Of a stretch of 64,000 nucleotides of DNA, positions 41,544-51,139 are shown one piece after another. Both the position numbers and the translations under genes were made by a program. The first letter of the stretch is position 1. Every line of letters starts with the position of its first letter. Source of the DNA: Berghia stephanieae (lineage: Eukaryota > Mollusca > Gastropoda > Nudibranchia > Aeolidiidae); contig CM067445.1 of the NCBI GenBank assembly GCA_034508935.3, forward strand, positions 41,080,890-41,144,889. Reading direction: 5' to 3'. Under the pieces are notes generated by a model that searched no databases, was not told the origin of the DNA, and was given only the letters and a program-made list of their open reading frames with translations.

Positions 41544-41716
41544 AAAAGAAAAGAAAACACGCAAGCCACCAGGATATGATAGTAAATTGTCTATCAAAAG
41601 TGAGTAGTTTTCTTAGTGGGGGTGGGAGTCAACAGACTTTGGCATTTTTTTGGAGTGTTTTGGCATTTTTTGAGTCTTCCCCTGGCATGTTGTTGAAAAA
41701 TAATCTGGCAACCCTG
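41222..41716. mobile_element. non-autonomous hAT-type element with 8-bp target duplication
   Basis: The 495-bp element has termini CAGGGTTGCCAG (41222) and CTGGCAACCCTG (41716), flanked by exact 8-bp repeats TTGGAGAG (41214-41221 and 41717-41724). An 8-bp duplication with CAGGG...CCCTG ends is typical of hAT elements. The subterminal regions are packed with TTTGGCATTT words in several copies, possible transposase-binding repeats. It encodes no transposase. A poly-A run (about 41513-41541) and a tRNA-like GTGGTGTAGTGGTTTAGCAC (41435) inside suggest a captured or inserted SINE remnant. Confidence 0.85.
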
Positions 41717-41724
41717 TTGGAGAG

Positions 41725-42729
41725 TCGAGCGTGTTGGTGAGTCGTCCGTTGAGTGAGGGATAGGGTTCTTGCAGTCGTTATTTACCCGTCGTGAGTGACT
41801 ATGAAGGAATAAATAATATCTATGTATGTATCCTCGTGTATTCGATATGCCTTGACTTGAAACCAACCGCCATAACTATCAGGTGAGTTCACTTAAACAT
41901 AGTCTATTTACATTTTGGAACCACGTTTTCGTTATGTATTATTGTTATTATTGTACCCTGGTTTTCATTTGTTTTCCATCATGCCATGTAACCTTACATA
42001 ATATTATCAGCTTGTTTTCATATTGTTGTAGTGAGGGCTATTTTATGGGCTATTTTATTTTTGTTCTGTAATCACCCCTACCATTATGTATGACAGTGAT
42101 AAGAAAGAAATAAAGCTCATGAAAATGGAGTGGTCTACGTTAAGGTGATGACTTTTTTGTTTTGCAATACCTAGATAGAATGCGGATGACGTTACTCAGC
42201 AGTTTGTTGACGATTGAGGGATCCACACTGAAGTTTAAGTGATCAGTTCCCGACTACTTCTAGTAAAAGATCATATTAGGTGAAGAGTTACCCATTGATT
42301 TGTAACTTGTGAACGTTTTACATATCGACTTGCCATCAATATCACGAAGGTCTCATTTTATTCTTTGTTATTGTTAAAGATTTTGAGTCAATGTTCGTGT
42401 CAGTTTACGTTGACAAGCCGACATTGTGGTCCTCCAAATTCAGATCAACGTTCCTATTGAGTTAATGCACTCGTTGCCCAATTCTCCCCTATTTGTGAGA
42501 TCATAATAATTACAAAGACGAGAACATACTGGACTTTGATCTAGATAGTCTTAAGTGTTGTTGATTGTGTGTATGAAGTGGTGTGAATTTGTTATTTTCG
42601 TTTACTCGTAGAAACCATGAAGCATTGAGAAATGTTGTTCACGTCTAAGTAAGTTGTCCTTAGTATAGAATCGTGGAGATAACTGAGGGAACAGAGTCAG
42701 TGGCAAACGCATTCCCATAATCCTTCAGA
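41725..42729. other. spacer, about 1 kb
   Basis: No gene is visible. Weak MITE-1 words occur at about 42172-42210 (AGATAGAATGCGGATGACGT, TTACTCAGCAG) and 42356-42380, too worn to bound. Confidence 0.45.
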
Positions 42730-42993
42730 GCCATTTAGACCATGGAGCCGGATTTTATCCCGGTTTACATAGCGTGAAACGGACAATAGCAATCGTTTGC
42801 TAACTTTTGGATAGGACGCTAGTTTAACGCAAAATACTTTTCGCCAAACCTAACAGACTCAGCTACCCATCCAAGGCTGGGTGGACCGGGATTGGGAGGG
42901 GGAGTCAGATAAACCTCTCGACTGCACGCGGAATCGATTTTGGATCCTTTGCTTGTGAAGCGAGTGCTCTACCAACTGAGCTATCGGGACCCC
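42730..42993 (-). mobile_element. SINE-2 copy, full length
   Basis: 3' end GACCATGGAGCCGGATTTTA, body TAGCGTGAAACGGACAATAG, head complement GCTCTACCAACTGAGCTATC then GGGACCCC. The B-box side is worn (CGGAATCGATTTTGG). Confidence 0.88.
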
Positions 42994-43257
42994 ATCGTAG
43001 TTGTATAAAATATATGGTTTAGTCCAATGTGACAATGTACGCAATTGTATGAGTCACTACATCAAATCAAAACTTTGGAATGAAGAGTCGCGAACAAGAG
43101 GACCAGTTGATTTGACTGATAGACATATATTTACTGAAGATGGTCGGTCCAGGTTCACTATTTATACTGTCGCTGTGTTTGGTCATTCAGTTGTGGAAGT
43201 CATTATCTTTAAGGTTTAAAATATTAGACTTGTTTAGCAATTCATTACAATTTTATT

Positions 43258-43258
43258 T

Positions 43259-43327
<69 letters not shown>

Positions 43328-43341
43328 GTGTGTGTGTGTGT

Positions 43342-43422
<81 letters not shown>
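43258..43422. repeat. (CA)n-(TA)n-(TG)n-(GA)n compound microsatellite
   Basis: Four dinucleotide blocks in series. CA(n)TA(n)TG(n) is itself an inverted-symmetric arrangement able to form a cruciform. Confidence 0.95.
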
Positions 43423-43426
<4 letters not shown>

Positions 43427-44176
43427 AGTCATGATTTTCTCCAAGAAATCTCTTGACATTATTCTTTTTTTAGACAGAATCATCTATGTAAATATGACAA
43501 CGTAACATTACAATGGGATGAAGACAAATGTCTCGTCAAAAACTTTTGATAGATATAATATCATTATAGTCATCGGTTACGCAACTGTAAGCATGACTGT
43601 TAAAGTTCAAATATTCTAATTTTTGTTTTTATATACTCGTACTACTGTCGACTGACATGCAAACAAACTATTGCCTATTTATTTATATATTTATTTTTGT
43701 TTTCTTTTTTCGGGTGTGTGTGTGGGGGGGGGGGGGGGCTGGTTGTTTGTTTCTTAGTTTTGGTCTATATGGTCTATATGACATACAATCCAGGTAGTCT
43801 TGGTCAGTCTACCTTTTTCATCAATGTCTGAACTTAAATATCGACACTTAGCTTTTATGTTTTGCTTCACATATTGTCTGGATAAAATCAAACCTGTCAT
43901 ATTAAATAAGGGGCCTTGATTTTTTATTTTATCAATTCACGAGGACCTTTCATTCAAAACATATAGCCATTAATTACCCACGTTAAGTACAGAGATGGCC
44001 CAGCTTTAAAAAAAAAAACTTTTAAAAATTGTCAACTTTATTATTGTTGAAGGAATTAGTTATGTTGTTGTCAAATCTAATCTACGATTCCCATTGCACG
44101 TCATCTTTCTTCCCCATCCCTCCGATGGGACAAGTAGGTTTGCTTCCAATTTGACATTTGGCGAGAATCAACTTCC
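43423..44176. other. spacer, about 750 bp
   Basis: No gene is visible. G run at 43722-43738. No window-internal repeat match found. Confidence 0.45.
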
Positions 44177-44428
44177 AATGTGCTCAAGGGGTCCCTGGTC
44201 AACAGCAACATTTAACATGTAGGACGGGACATGCCGCCTGTTCGGCGATATTACAATGTTTCGGACAAAGACAACGCTGTTAACGGCCAGGTACTCATTT
44301 TACACTGTGTACGGTGAGAGAAAGTGAGTAAAGAGCATTTTCCAAGGACTCAACTATGCGCCGAGCGCGAGGCTCGAACCCAGGACCTTCCAATCCGAAG
44401 TGTCATAGCACAAGACCACATAGCCGGA
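44177..44428 (-). mobile_element. SINE-1 copy, tail truncated
   Basis: It starts at ATGTGCTCAAGGGGTCCCTG, so the GCGCTATATAAA tail is missing. The head complement is complete (CAAGACCACATAGCCGG). Confidence 0.88.
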
Positions 44429-44648
44429 CATATCTTGACACGATATAAATATTAAAATATTATATTCGAAAGCCGGCACGATTGGTGCATGTGTAAGAAA
44501 AAATATTTGAAAAAGTATGTATGAAACCATCCAAACAAATCAGGAAGAAAAAATTGAAGGGGATGTTGTTTTTTTCTTGTATTTAAATTCCTTTTTTTAA
44601 ATTTTTCCGACACTGTTTCATGCACAATTTTTTGATAAATATCTCTTA

Positions 44649-44858
44649 GTAAACTTCAATTTATTAGACGAAGACAGATACAGTGGACGTTTCAGGTTTC
44701 CCCTTTATCAACAAAAGAGGATGAATGAAACACTGCAAACAATTGAGATAATGTGATTGTCACATCATCTGTAGTGTTTCATTCATCCTGTTTTGTTGAT
44801 AAAGGGAAAATCCGAAACGTCCACAGTATCTGTCTTCGTCTAATAAATTGAAGCTTAC
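44649..44858. mobile_element. foldback element with hammerhead-like words in its arms
   Basis: The 88-bp arms (44649-44736 and 44771-44858) are inverted copies (sums of paired positions equal 89507) with about 34 bp of loop. Each arm reads, toward its outer end, TTGATAAAGGG...CC(T)GAAACGTCCAC then GTATCTGTCTTCGTC and TAATAAATTGAAG. TGATAA, stem and GAAACGTC resembles a worn hammerhead core as in Penelope-like ends. The arms carry several mismatches, so it is not recent. Confidence 0.6.
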
Positions 44859-45149
44859 TATTCAATATTTGTCGTTATTTTTTCCATCAAGCTTCAAGCA
44901 GCAACATTTCCATTACACGCTTTTTCAGATCTTTGATATGATGTAAAGCTACGTTTTATAAGGTATGAAAATCTCACATCCCATTCAAGTTCTATTGTTC
45001 AATAGGCTGACCTGTCAGTTCATAGTTTAAACAACAAATGCTATTTTATTCATGTTCTGCCGCTTGCTTTTTCAATTTGTTGACATATCTTTATCCATTT
45101 CTCTTGGAAGGAAATATGACCCGTGTGTATTTTACTCATGTCATCTGCA

Positions 45150-45345
45150 CGCACTTTTATGTTATTTTGGTAATCAAGATAAACATGTTACTTAGCTAAA
45201 CGTTTCTAAAGTATATCTCCTGTCTGATACAGACATGGTGGATTACTATTCAATGAGCAGGGCATTGTCATGACTCAGTGACGTCATCTGCAGGCAAATT
45301 TCTCTCCATGTCGCCTCAATTTCCTTTGTCTGAAAACAAGTTGTG
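45150..45345 (+). repeat. duplicated segment U, copy 1
   Basis: It aligns to 46172-46372 in the same orientation: CAAGATAAACATGTTACTTA, ATCTCCTGTCTGATACAGAC, GGATTACTATTCAATGAGC, TGTCTGAAAACAAGTTGT. Non-coding. Confidence 0.65.
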
Positions 45346-45418
45346 CGGCTATATTAATATGGCATACTGGTATGACACTCGCGTTTGGATCAGAAGGTCC
45401 TGGGTTCACTGCTACTCG
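45343..45418 (+). mobile_element. SINE-1 copy, head portion of a split copy
   Basis: TGTGCGGCTATATTAATATG, TATGACACTCGCGTTTGGAT, GGTCCTGGGTTC. It breaks off after the B box; the body resumes at 45634. Confidence 0.7.
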
Positions 45419-45633
45419 TATATTTTGAAACAAAATACTGAATTTCAACCTGACCTTTAAAAAGGGCAACAAAAAACCTACATACTATCAACCTCGTCGT
45501 TCCTGTATGCCAGAATTCGGAACACGATCCATCACACAGCGCCTTAAACGACAAGTTTTATGTATTACCCCCCACTTGCTTTTTGAGTTCTCTATTTATA
45601 CACTATCGATGTAATTTGTTTCTTCTGTCCCGA
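45419..45633. other. 215-bp interruption of a SINE-1
   Basis: Not similar to any family recognised here. No inverted ends or clear target duplication are visible, so its nature is unknown. Confidence 0.45.
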
Positions 45634-45868
45634 GCGGCGCATATTTTAGTACCACTTTGAAAAGGCTCTTTACTCACATTCTCTCACCGTACTCATGTGT
45701 AAAATGAGTACATGACCTTTAACAGCGTTGGCTCTATCTGAAAAAAAATTGTAATATCATCTAACAGGCGTCATGTCTCCTCCGACACATTAAGTGCTGC
45801 TGTTTGGCTAGGGACTACTTGTAAAGTGCTTTGAGCACGTTTAATGGATATTGCGCATTATAAAACAT
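45634..45868 (+). mobile_element. SINE-1 copy, body and tail of a split copy
   Basis: Resumes with GAGCGGCGCATATTTTAGTA and runs to GCGCATTATAAAACATAAA. Confidence 0.75.
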
Positions 45869-46171
45869 AAAGTTTACAATAATATTTTTTTTATTTCTTC
45901 TAGAATCTTGAGAAAAAAAAGCATTCCATTTTTTATTACGTCCATTCTTTTCCAAAGTCGACTTTGAGACATTGAGGTCAACCCACCAATCCGCACGTCA
46001 AACTAACACCATTGCTAATTTCGTCAAGCTCCATGTATTATTTCACGCTTCTAAAAAATGTTTTCTTTAACACTTACCATCTGACGCACAATTGTTTCTC
46101 CTGGGATTCAAAAAGAAAACAAAAACAACACTCCACTTATTGAAAAAAATACTTCCACTGTTTTAGACCGC
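45869..46171. other. spacer
   Basis: No gene is recognised. Confidence 0.4.
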
Positions 46172-46372
46172 GCGGTCTATTATTTTGTCAAGCAAGATAA
46201 ACCTGTTACTTTGCTCAAATTGACGGTTAAGTACACCTCCTGTCTGGGGCAGACGTCGGGGATTACCATCCTTTGAACAGACCATTGTCCTGAGTCATGG
46301 ACGTTGCCTGACAGACAAGTTTCCTCCCCTGTTGCCTATACATTCTCTGTGTTTGAAAGACAAGTTGTAGTG
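46172..46372 (+). repeat. duplicated segment U, copy 2
   Basis: See 45150-45345. It keeps CCTCCTGTCTGGGGCAGACG and GTTGCCTATACATTCTCTGT; about 70% alike by eye. Confidence 0.65.
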
Positions 46373-47633
46373 TTTGTAAACAAAAAGCAGACAATAAGAA
46401 TTAGAAGTGCCATACAGTGACTTGCACAGGTTTTTCGGGCTAAAAGCTGATTGTCACATTTGAGCTTAAATAAATCGTTAGCTACCGTTGTCTTATGATT
46501 TATATAGTCCAAGGTAACTCACGCTAAAATACATTCATACGTACAAATAATGTTCTTAATGAAGATGAAGATTGGTTTTCCAAAACTTCCTAACTGCGTT
46601 TTTCCCATTTTGAGATATTGAGGATTATTTCATCAAACATTTCTCACTCGGTATATCATTTTATCATATTTAAACTTCAAATTCATACAAATCTAGGGGA
46701 AATTCTTGCGCCACTTGATGCTTAAAATAAAATTTAAGGTGCATTTTATCTACTTGGTGGAAAATCTCAAAAAGTGAAAACCAGCCTTCAGATATTGTCC
46801 AAACTTCTATGCACGTATTAGGGTTTCCACTAATCGGTGCAGACATATATAACCACAGATCCTAATAAGCAGGATCAGGAGTTCACAGGGATTTAAATAT
46901 TATTATCATAAAAACAACAGACAGCAAATTATGACTCGGCTTTCCAACGATTTCTTATGGTTAGATGACTAAAAGAACATGAGCTGAGCTTTTGTGTAAC
47001 ATACTGTCCTACCCCAGCATTGTATTACTGAGAAAGGCACTTCCAGAACGTTATCGCACTTGACCAGGTTGTAAATTATGAGAACCAGGTAATATGAATA
47101 TTGTAGAATGTGAGTATTAAAAAAAGATGCTCGGTAGGCGTCTAACGGAGTAAGCAACGTAAATTTGGTTCAAAAAGGCCTACTTGGTGAAATGAAACAT
47201 TGTGAAGTACTTTGAGTGCAGCAAACCCTAGGAATGAGTCATACATCTGTCCATATTTTAAAGAAATGTTCTATTTCTCTCATCATTCTCGATTACAGTG
47301 AACCTCACTATAGGGAAGAAAAGTCGTGACGTCACATATTCTACTTTTCTGATTCCTAATTCCTTGGAATTATGTATGTAGCCGGCTACATTCGAAGGTC
47401 AAATAATGAAAAAGCTACATATTGAACCTTGAGGTGGCATAACTATTTCAGAAGTAGGATGTATATATGTAGATCTAATTCTAAGAATTACGGGACGTCA
47501 AAGAGCGAGGATGTATTATCTTTATTGACGACCAGCATATATTTAGACAAGAATTTTTTTTTTTACATCACACTTTTCTTCCCTACTACGTTTAATATCC
47601 TATTCACGGTCTTTAACTCTTTCATTGGAGCTT
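46373..47633. other. unassigned, about 1.26 kb
   Basis: The longest repeat-poor stretch in the window. No splice-bounded frame was found. The part near 47500-47610 matches 38371-38600, see there. The remainder may be intron or intergenic DNA. Confidence 0.45.
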
Positions 47634-47910
47634 CTCTCGGCGCATAGTGGAGTCCTTGGTATAGCGCAATATCTACTAAACGTTATCAAAGCGCTTTATA
47701 AGGTGTCCCTGACCAACAGCAACATTTAACATTAGGGCGGGACATGACGCCTCTTAGGCGATATTACCATTTTTTTCGGACAGAGACAATACTGTTAACG
47801 GCCAGGTACTCATTTTACACCTGAACGGGGAGAGAATATGAGTAAAGAGTCTTCTCAAAGGACTCAACTATGCGCCGAGCGAGGCTTGAACCCTGGACCT
47901 TCCGATCTAC
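47634..47910 (-). mobile_element. SINE-1 copy with a short plus-strand SINE-1 fragment at its tail
   Basis: 47634-47658 (CTCGGCGCATAGTGGAGTCC) is plus-orientation SINE-1. From 47659 (TATAGCGCAATATCTACTAA) the element runs in minus orientation to the B-box complement (GGCTTGAACCCTGG) and stops before the A box. The junction looks like an inversion at the 3' end. Confidence 0.8.
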
Positions 47911-48062
47911 GGGTCGTTGCTTTCGAGAACATTTTGTGTTGTATATAAGCTTGAAATTTCAACATAGTACATTAGAATTAACCTGGAGTTGACTGAGGCT
48001 GAGATAAATATGATGGTCAGCACGAACGGTAAAGCGGTTAAAAATTCATATTAAGTTTGATT

Positions 48063-48296
48063 TTAACCCTCTCCTTTCCACCTGCAGCAAAATCGTCACA
48101 TTTGTTACGACACGAAATACATTTTTCTTATTCAGATTTATTTTGTACATAACAAACTTTGAAAAATGATTTTTGTTGAATCAATAAGAACAAAAGGTTT
48201 GTTTTGTAGAGAAATTGTTTTAAAAATCAATTTTTATGCTTGGTAAGGCTGCCATTTTAGGAAAATACTGAAAATGATCGGAAAGGAGAGAGTTAA
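48063..48296. mobile_element. MITE-4 copy (TTAA-flanked, piggyBac-like)
   Basis: TTAA-CCCTCTCCTTTCCA at the left, GGAAAGGAGAGAG-TTAA at the right. Conserved inner words: AAAATCGTCACATTTGTTAC, TTTTTCTTATTCAG, TACTGAAAATGAT. A TTAA target with CCC...-type ends is the signature of piggyBac-group elements. No coding capacity. Confidence 0.82.
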
Positions 48297-48649
48297 ACAG
48301 GTCTAAGTAAATATGTTTTAACAATATCAAAGTGATTCTAGCTCCTAGGAACTGTAGACTGTAAAAAGAAACGAAGTGACTATTTTCATCCCCCTAGTCT
48401 AGGATGCTAGTCTTCATAATAGTAGTCCACAATTGTTGTATGGTTAATCCAAAGGTTGTAATGCAGTAATTTGTTAAGTTTCTTGTCACAAGTTGCACAA
48501 TTTAAAAAAAAATCAATCAAATCCAAATCGCAAAAAGCCGAGGACGTTTTTTTCGGTAATCCAATCGGCCGGGGGGGGGGGGGGGGGGAGGGGGGGGGGA
48601 ATGAGAATAGAGGCAGCCAAAAAGAAATGACAACAACGAATCTAACAGC
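48297..48649. other. spacer with G homopolymer
   Basis: No gene is visible. G run of about 30 at 48571-48600. Confidence 0.5.
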
Positions 48650-48713
48650 TAAAAACCAAAAGAACAAAATACCAAACACGGAAAGTTTTGGACTCAAAAA
48701 CCCTCTTCAGCCA
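48650..48713 (-). mobile_element. repeat end with a hammerhead-like core, copy 2
   Basis: Minus strand: CTGAAGA, GGG-TTTTTGAG-TCC hairpin, AAAA (GAAA expected), then CTTTCCGTGTTTGGTATTTT. CTGAAGA fits the CUGAnGA core fully. It is clearly the same family as 40615-40690. Confidence 0.42.
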
Positions 48714-48739
48714 ACAACCCCCCCCCCAAAAAAAAAACC

Positions 48740-48802
48740 CAATGACTCAACCCTGCTCCGCTCAGAAACGGACTCGAACCCTGGACCACAAAGCGTAAGT
48801 AA
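48740..48802 (-). mobile_element. SINE-1 head fragment
   Basis: CAATGACTCAACCCTGCTCC, ACGGACTCGAACCCTGGACC (B-box complement), AAGCGTAAGTAATAC. Only the tRNA-like 5' third remains. Confidence 0.6.
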
Positions 48803-49026
48803 TACAAAGGCCGAAACGACTTCCAGCAAAGAGATACAAAATTAATTGCGCCTATCCCATCGCTTGAGATGTTGATGGCCTAGCCCATTTACAATATCAC
48901 ACATTAAAAAATAAAAGAATTCTATTTCAAAGTTGGTTTACAATATCACATGAATGAATATTATAAAAAATTGTGGACATTAAAACATATTTAGACATAT
49001 CAATTTGATTGTGTTTACCTTTAAAA
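48803..49026. other. spacer with short direct repeat
   Basis: TTTACAATATCACA occurs at about 48890 and 48940. No gene is visible. Confidence 0.4.
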
Positions 49027-49380
49027 GGTTACTGCTAACTTCGAACAAAATTCTCTAATTATATCTTTTAAAAATGACCCCCCCCCCCCCAAACCCCACT
49101 CCATGACAAAAGTGTTGGAATTCTGAAGTCTGAAGTCACCCACCTTGTTATTATGCTATATAATATATTAAAGATCCATTTAATAGTTTTTCACTTTTAT
49201 AAAGTTACTGCTATCTTCGAACAATATTATCCTGTAATATATTTTTTTATAAAAACTTACCTGCCCCCCACCCCCCCACCACTTCCACCACCACCACCAC
49301 CATCACCACCTCCATCACACAAGTAGTGGAATTCTGAAATTCAGAGTCATCCACCATGTAGAATATATCATCAAATATCT
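49027..49380. repeat. tandem duplication overlapping an exon end
   Basis: Unit a (about 49027-49199) and unit b (about 49200-49380) share GGTTACTGCTAACTTCGAAC / AGTTACTGCTATCTTCGAAC, a C-rich run, and GTTGGAATTCTGAAGTC / AGTGGAATTCTGAAATTC with CACCCACCTTGTTATTATG / CATCCACCATGTAGAATAT. Unit b contains the 3' part and donor of the candidate exon 49261-49537. In unit a the donor is lost. Confidence 0.65.
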
Positions 49381-49537
49381 TTTTGTTTTCCAACCGTGTA
49401 TCGATTTTGAAATTGTAAGCGCTAAGCCTGTTCCTGAGAGAGATTCCGTACTCTCCTTTGGGAAATAAGGCTGTAGAATTGTTCACGCATTGCCGCAAAC
49501 TTCTGTCCCATTTTGTGTGAAACATATCATTAAAGCT
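49261..49537 (-). CDS. candidate internal exon of an unidentified host gene
   Basis: The minus strand has acceptor CCCTCCATTTTCAG ending at 49538 and a consensus donor GGGCAG|GTAAGT at 49261/49260. Between them 277 bp stay open: SFNDMFHTKWDRSLRQCVNN, STALFPKGEYGISLRNRLSA, YNFKIDTRLENKKIFDDIFY, MVDDSEFQNSTTCVMEV, then a Val/Gly-rich end coded by a GGT-type repeat. It begins in phase 0. Composition is protein-like up to the repeat. I do not recognise a family. The low-complexity end could also mean the real exon is shorter. Confidence 0.5.
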
Positions 49538-49540
49538 CTG

Positions 49541-49725
49541 AAAATGGAGGGCATTGTTCTAATGAATGTCACCATGACATTGGGAAACGTCAGAATTCAA
49601 ATGTTGGTTGTTTTTTTTTTCATTTTAATATTAAAGATAGGCTGACAAGCAGCAGATGTTAAAGCAAATATTCTTGGATTAACGGAGTAATTGAGATATA
49701 ATAACGCAAATGCCTCTTTTCTTCT
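49541..49725. other. spacer or intron upstream of candidate exon
   Basis: No gene seen. It would be intronic for a minus-strand gene. Confidence 0.4.
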
Positions 49726-49974
49726 CTAACCCTCTCCTTACCAACCATATGGAAATCGTCACATTCGTTACGATGCAGCCAACAATTTTCTTATTCTGAT
49801 CTCGTTTTGTTCTAGTTATAGCCATAAAAACTCGATACTGTGTTGCAGAGCTCATTTTTCAGAACAAAATATAGAAAATACTCGTTACTATCTGTTTGAA
49901 AAAGCTATGTTTGTGTTGATTGAGTATGAAGTATCGGGTAAAATTCTGAAAATAGCTGGTTAGGAGAGAGTTAA
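49726..49974. mobile_element. MITE-4 copy
   Basis: CTAA-CCCTCTCCTTACCA (one TTAA base changed) to TGGTTAGGAGAGAG-TTAA. Inner words AATCGTCACATTCGTTACGA and GTGTTGCAGAGCTCATTTTT. Confidence 0.85.
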
Positions 49975-50141
49975 CAAAAAGATAATGATAAAAATCTATT
50001 TTAAAAAAAGTTTGTATGAAACAGCGCCGGATCAGACAAAGCATAAAGAAAAATACCAAAAAAAAAAAAAAAAACCAAATTTGAAAAAAAAAAAATCACC
50101 CCAACAAATCAGCCTTCCTAGCTCGTCAGGCGGACTTTTTT

Positions 50142-50402
50142 TTAACCTCTCTCCTTACTAGCTATTTTCAGAATTTTTCCCGAATCTTCACACTCGCCAT
50201 AACACAAAAATAGATTTTTCGGACAGAAATTAACGAGTATATCTTGCCTACTCTTGATTTGTTCAGAAAAATTAGCTCTGCAACACATTGTCGAGTTTTT
50301 ATAGCTATAACTATAACAAAATGAAATCAGAACAAGAAAATTGTTGGCTATATCGTAACGAATACGATGATGTTCCTTTGGGTGGTAAGGAGAGGGTAGT
50401 GG
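50142..50402. mobile_element. MITE-4 copy, opposite orientation
   Basis: TTAA-CCTCTCTCCTTACTAGCTA at the left, GGTGGTAAGGAGAGGG-TAGT at the right. It is the reverse complement of 49726-49974 (shared CGAGTTTTTATAGCTATAAC; CTTGTTCTGATTTCATTTTG on the other strand), so the two form long inverted repeats about 170 bp apart. Confidence 0.85.
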
Positions 50403-50516
50403 ATGAATTTTTTTCATGTAAATTTCTCTCCGTTTTTTTTTCTGGCACTGTTTTATAATACCATTTTAAATGTTCATCTTATATATCACTGCCTGCTTTC
50501 TAATCTGTGATTTTGA

Positions 50517-50640
50517 TTTACCTCTCTCATTGCCAGCCATTTTCAGAGCTTTGCCCGAAAGTATAGACTACATTCACCCTGCACAAAAACAGATTTTTTC
50601 TTACTCAATTAGAAAAGCAACAAGTACATTCTATAAATAG
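50517..50640. mobile_element. MITE-4 fragment
   Basis: TTTACCTCTCTCATTGCCAG then CCATTTTCAGAGCTTTGCCC and ACACAAAAACAGATTTTTTC. The second half is replaced by MITE-1 at 50641. Confidence 0.65.
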
Positions 50641-50817
50641 ACGTCGAGTCTGAAGTTGACGTCACTCAGTTCCTTGTTATTCCTTTTTTGCCGTCCGCGT
50701 TTACGAGTAATTCTCACTAAATTGTATTAACCACACTTTAAATGTTCATGGTCACACATAGTTTTATACTTCTAAATGTCAATGTTGTGAGCTTCTTAGC
50801 CAAGCCCACTCTATCTA
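50641..50817 (+). mobile_element. MITE-1 copy, left arm of a MITE palindrome
   Basis: GAAGTTGACGTCACTCAGTT, TTTTGCCGTCCGCGTTTACG, CACACATAGTTTTATACTTC, ending GAGCTTCTTAGCCAAGCCCA and CTCTATCTA. Confidence 0.85.
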
Positions 50818-51017
50818 TAGATAGTATGCGCTTGGCTAAGAAGCTCACAACATTGCAATCCGGAAGTTTAACGGACCAACACACAAAACTTTGTGTAACC
50901 ATGAACTTTTATAGTCAGATAATGCAGTTAAGTGAGAATTACTCATAAACGTGGATGGCAAAAAAAAAAAAAACAATAATAAAGACCTGAGTGACGTCAA
51001 CTTTGTTCTATCTAAAG
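50818..51017 (-). mobile_element. MITE-1 copy, right arm of a MITE palindrome
   Basis: Starts at the axis CTATCTATAGATAG (50811-50824) and mirrors the previous copy: ATGCGCTTGGCTAAGAAGCT, ACACAAAACTTTGTGTAACC, ACGTGGATGGC, then a longer A run, and GAGTGACGTCAACTTTGTTC. Confidence 0.87.
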
Positions 51018-51139
51018 ATAGATAGTGAATACAATTGGTCAGAATTACTCATAAACATGTATGGCAAAAGAAATTATAAATAAATAAAAAAACAAAAACA
51101 ATGACAAAGACCTGAGTGACGTCAACTTCGTTCTATCTG
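51018..51139 (-). mobile_element. MITE-1 copy, truncated
   Basis: Shares ATTACTCATAAACATGTATG and GACCTGAGTGACGTCAACTT then CGTTCTATCTGTAG. About the distal third of the element is missing. Confidence 0.75.

Noticed and set aside
49201-49380. (GGT)n stretch as an independent gene part
   Set aside because: It is low complexity. Only its place between an open frame and a consensus donor makes it worth noting, so it is included within the exon candidate.
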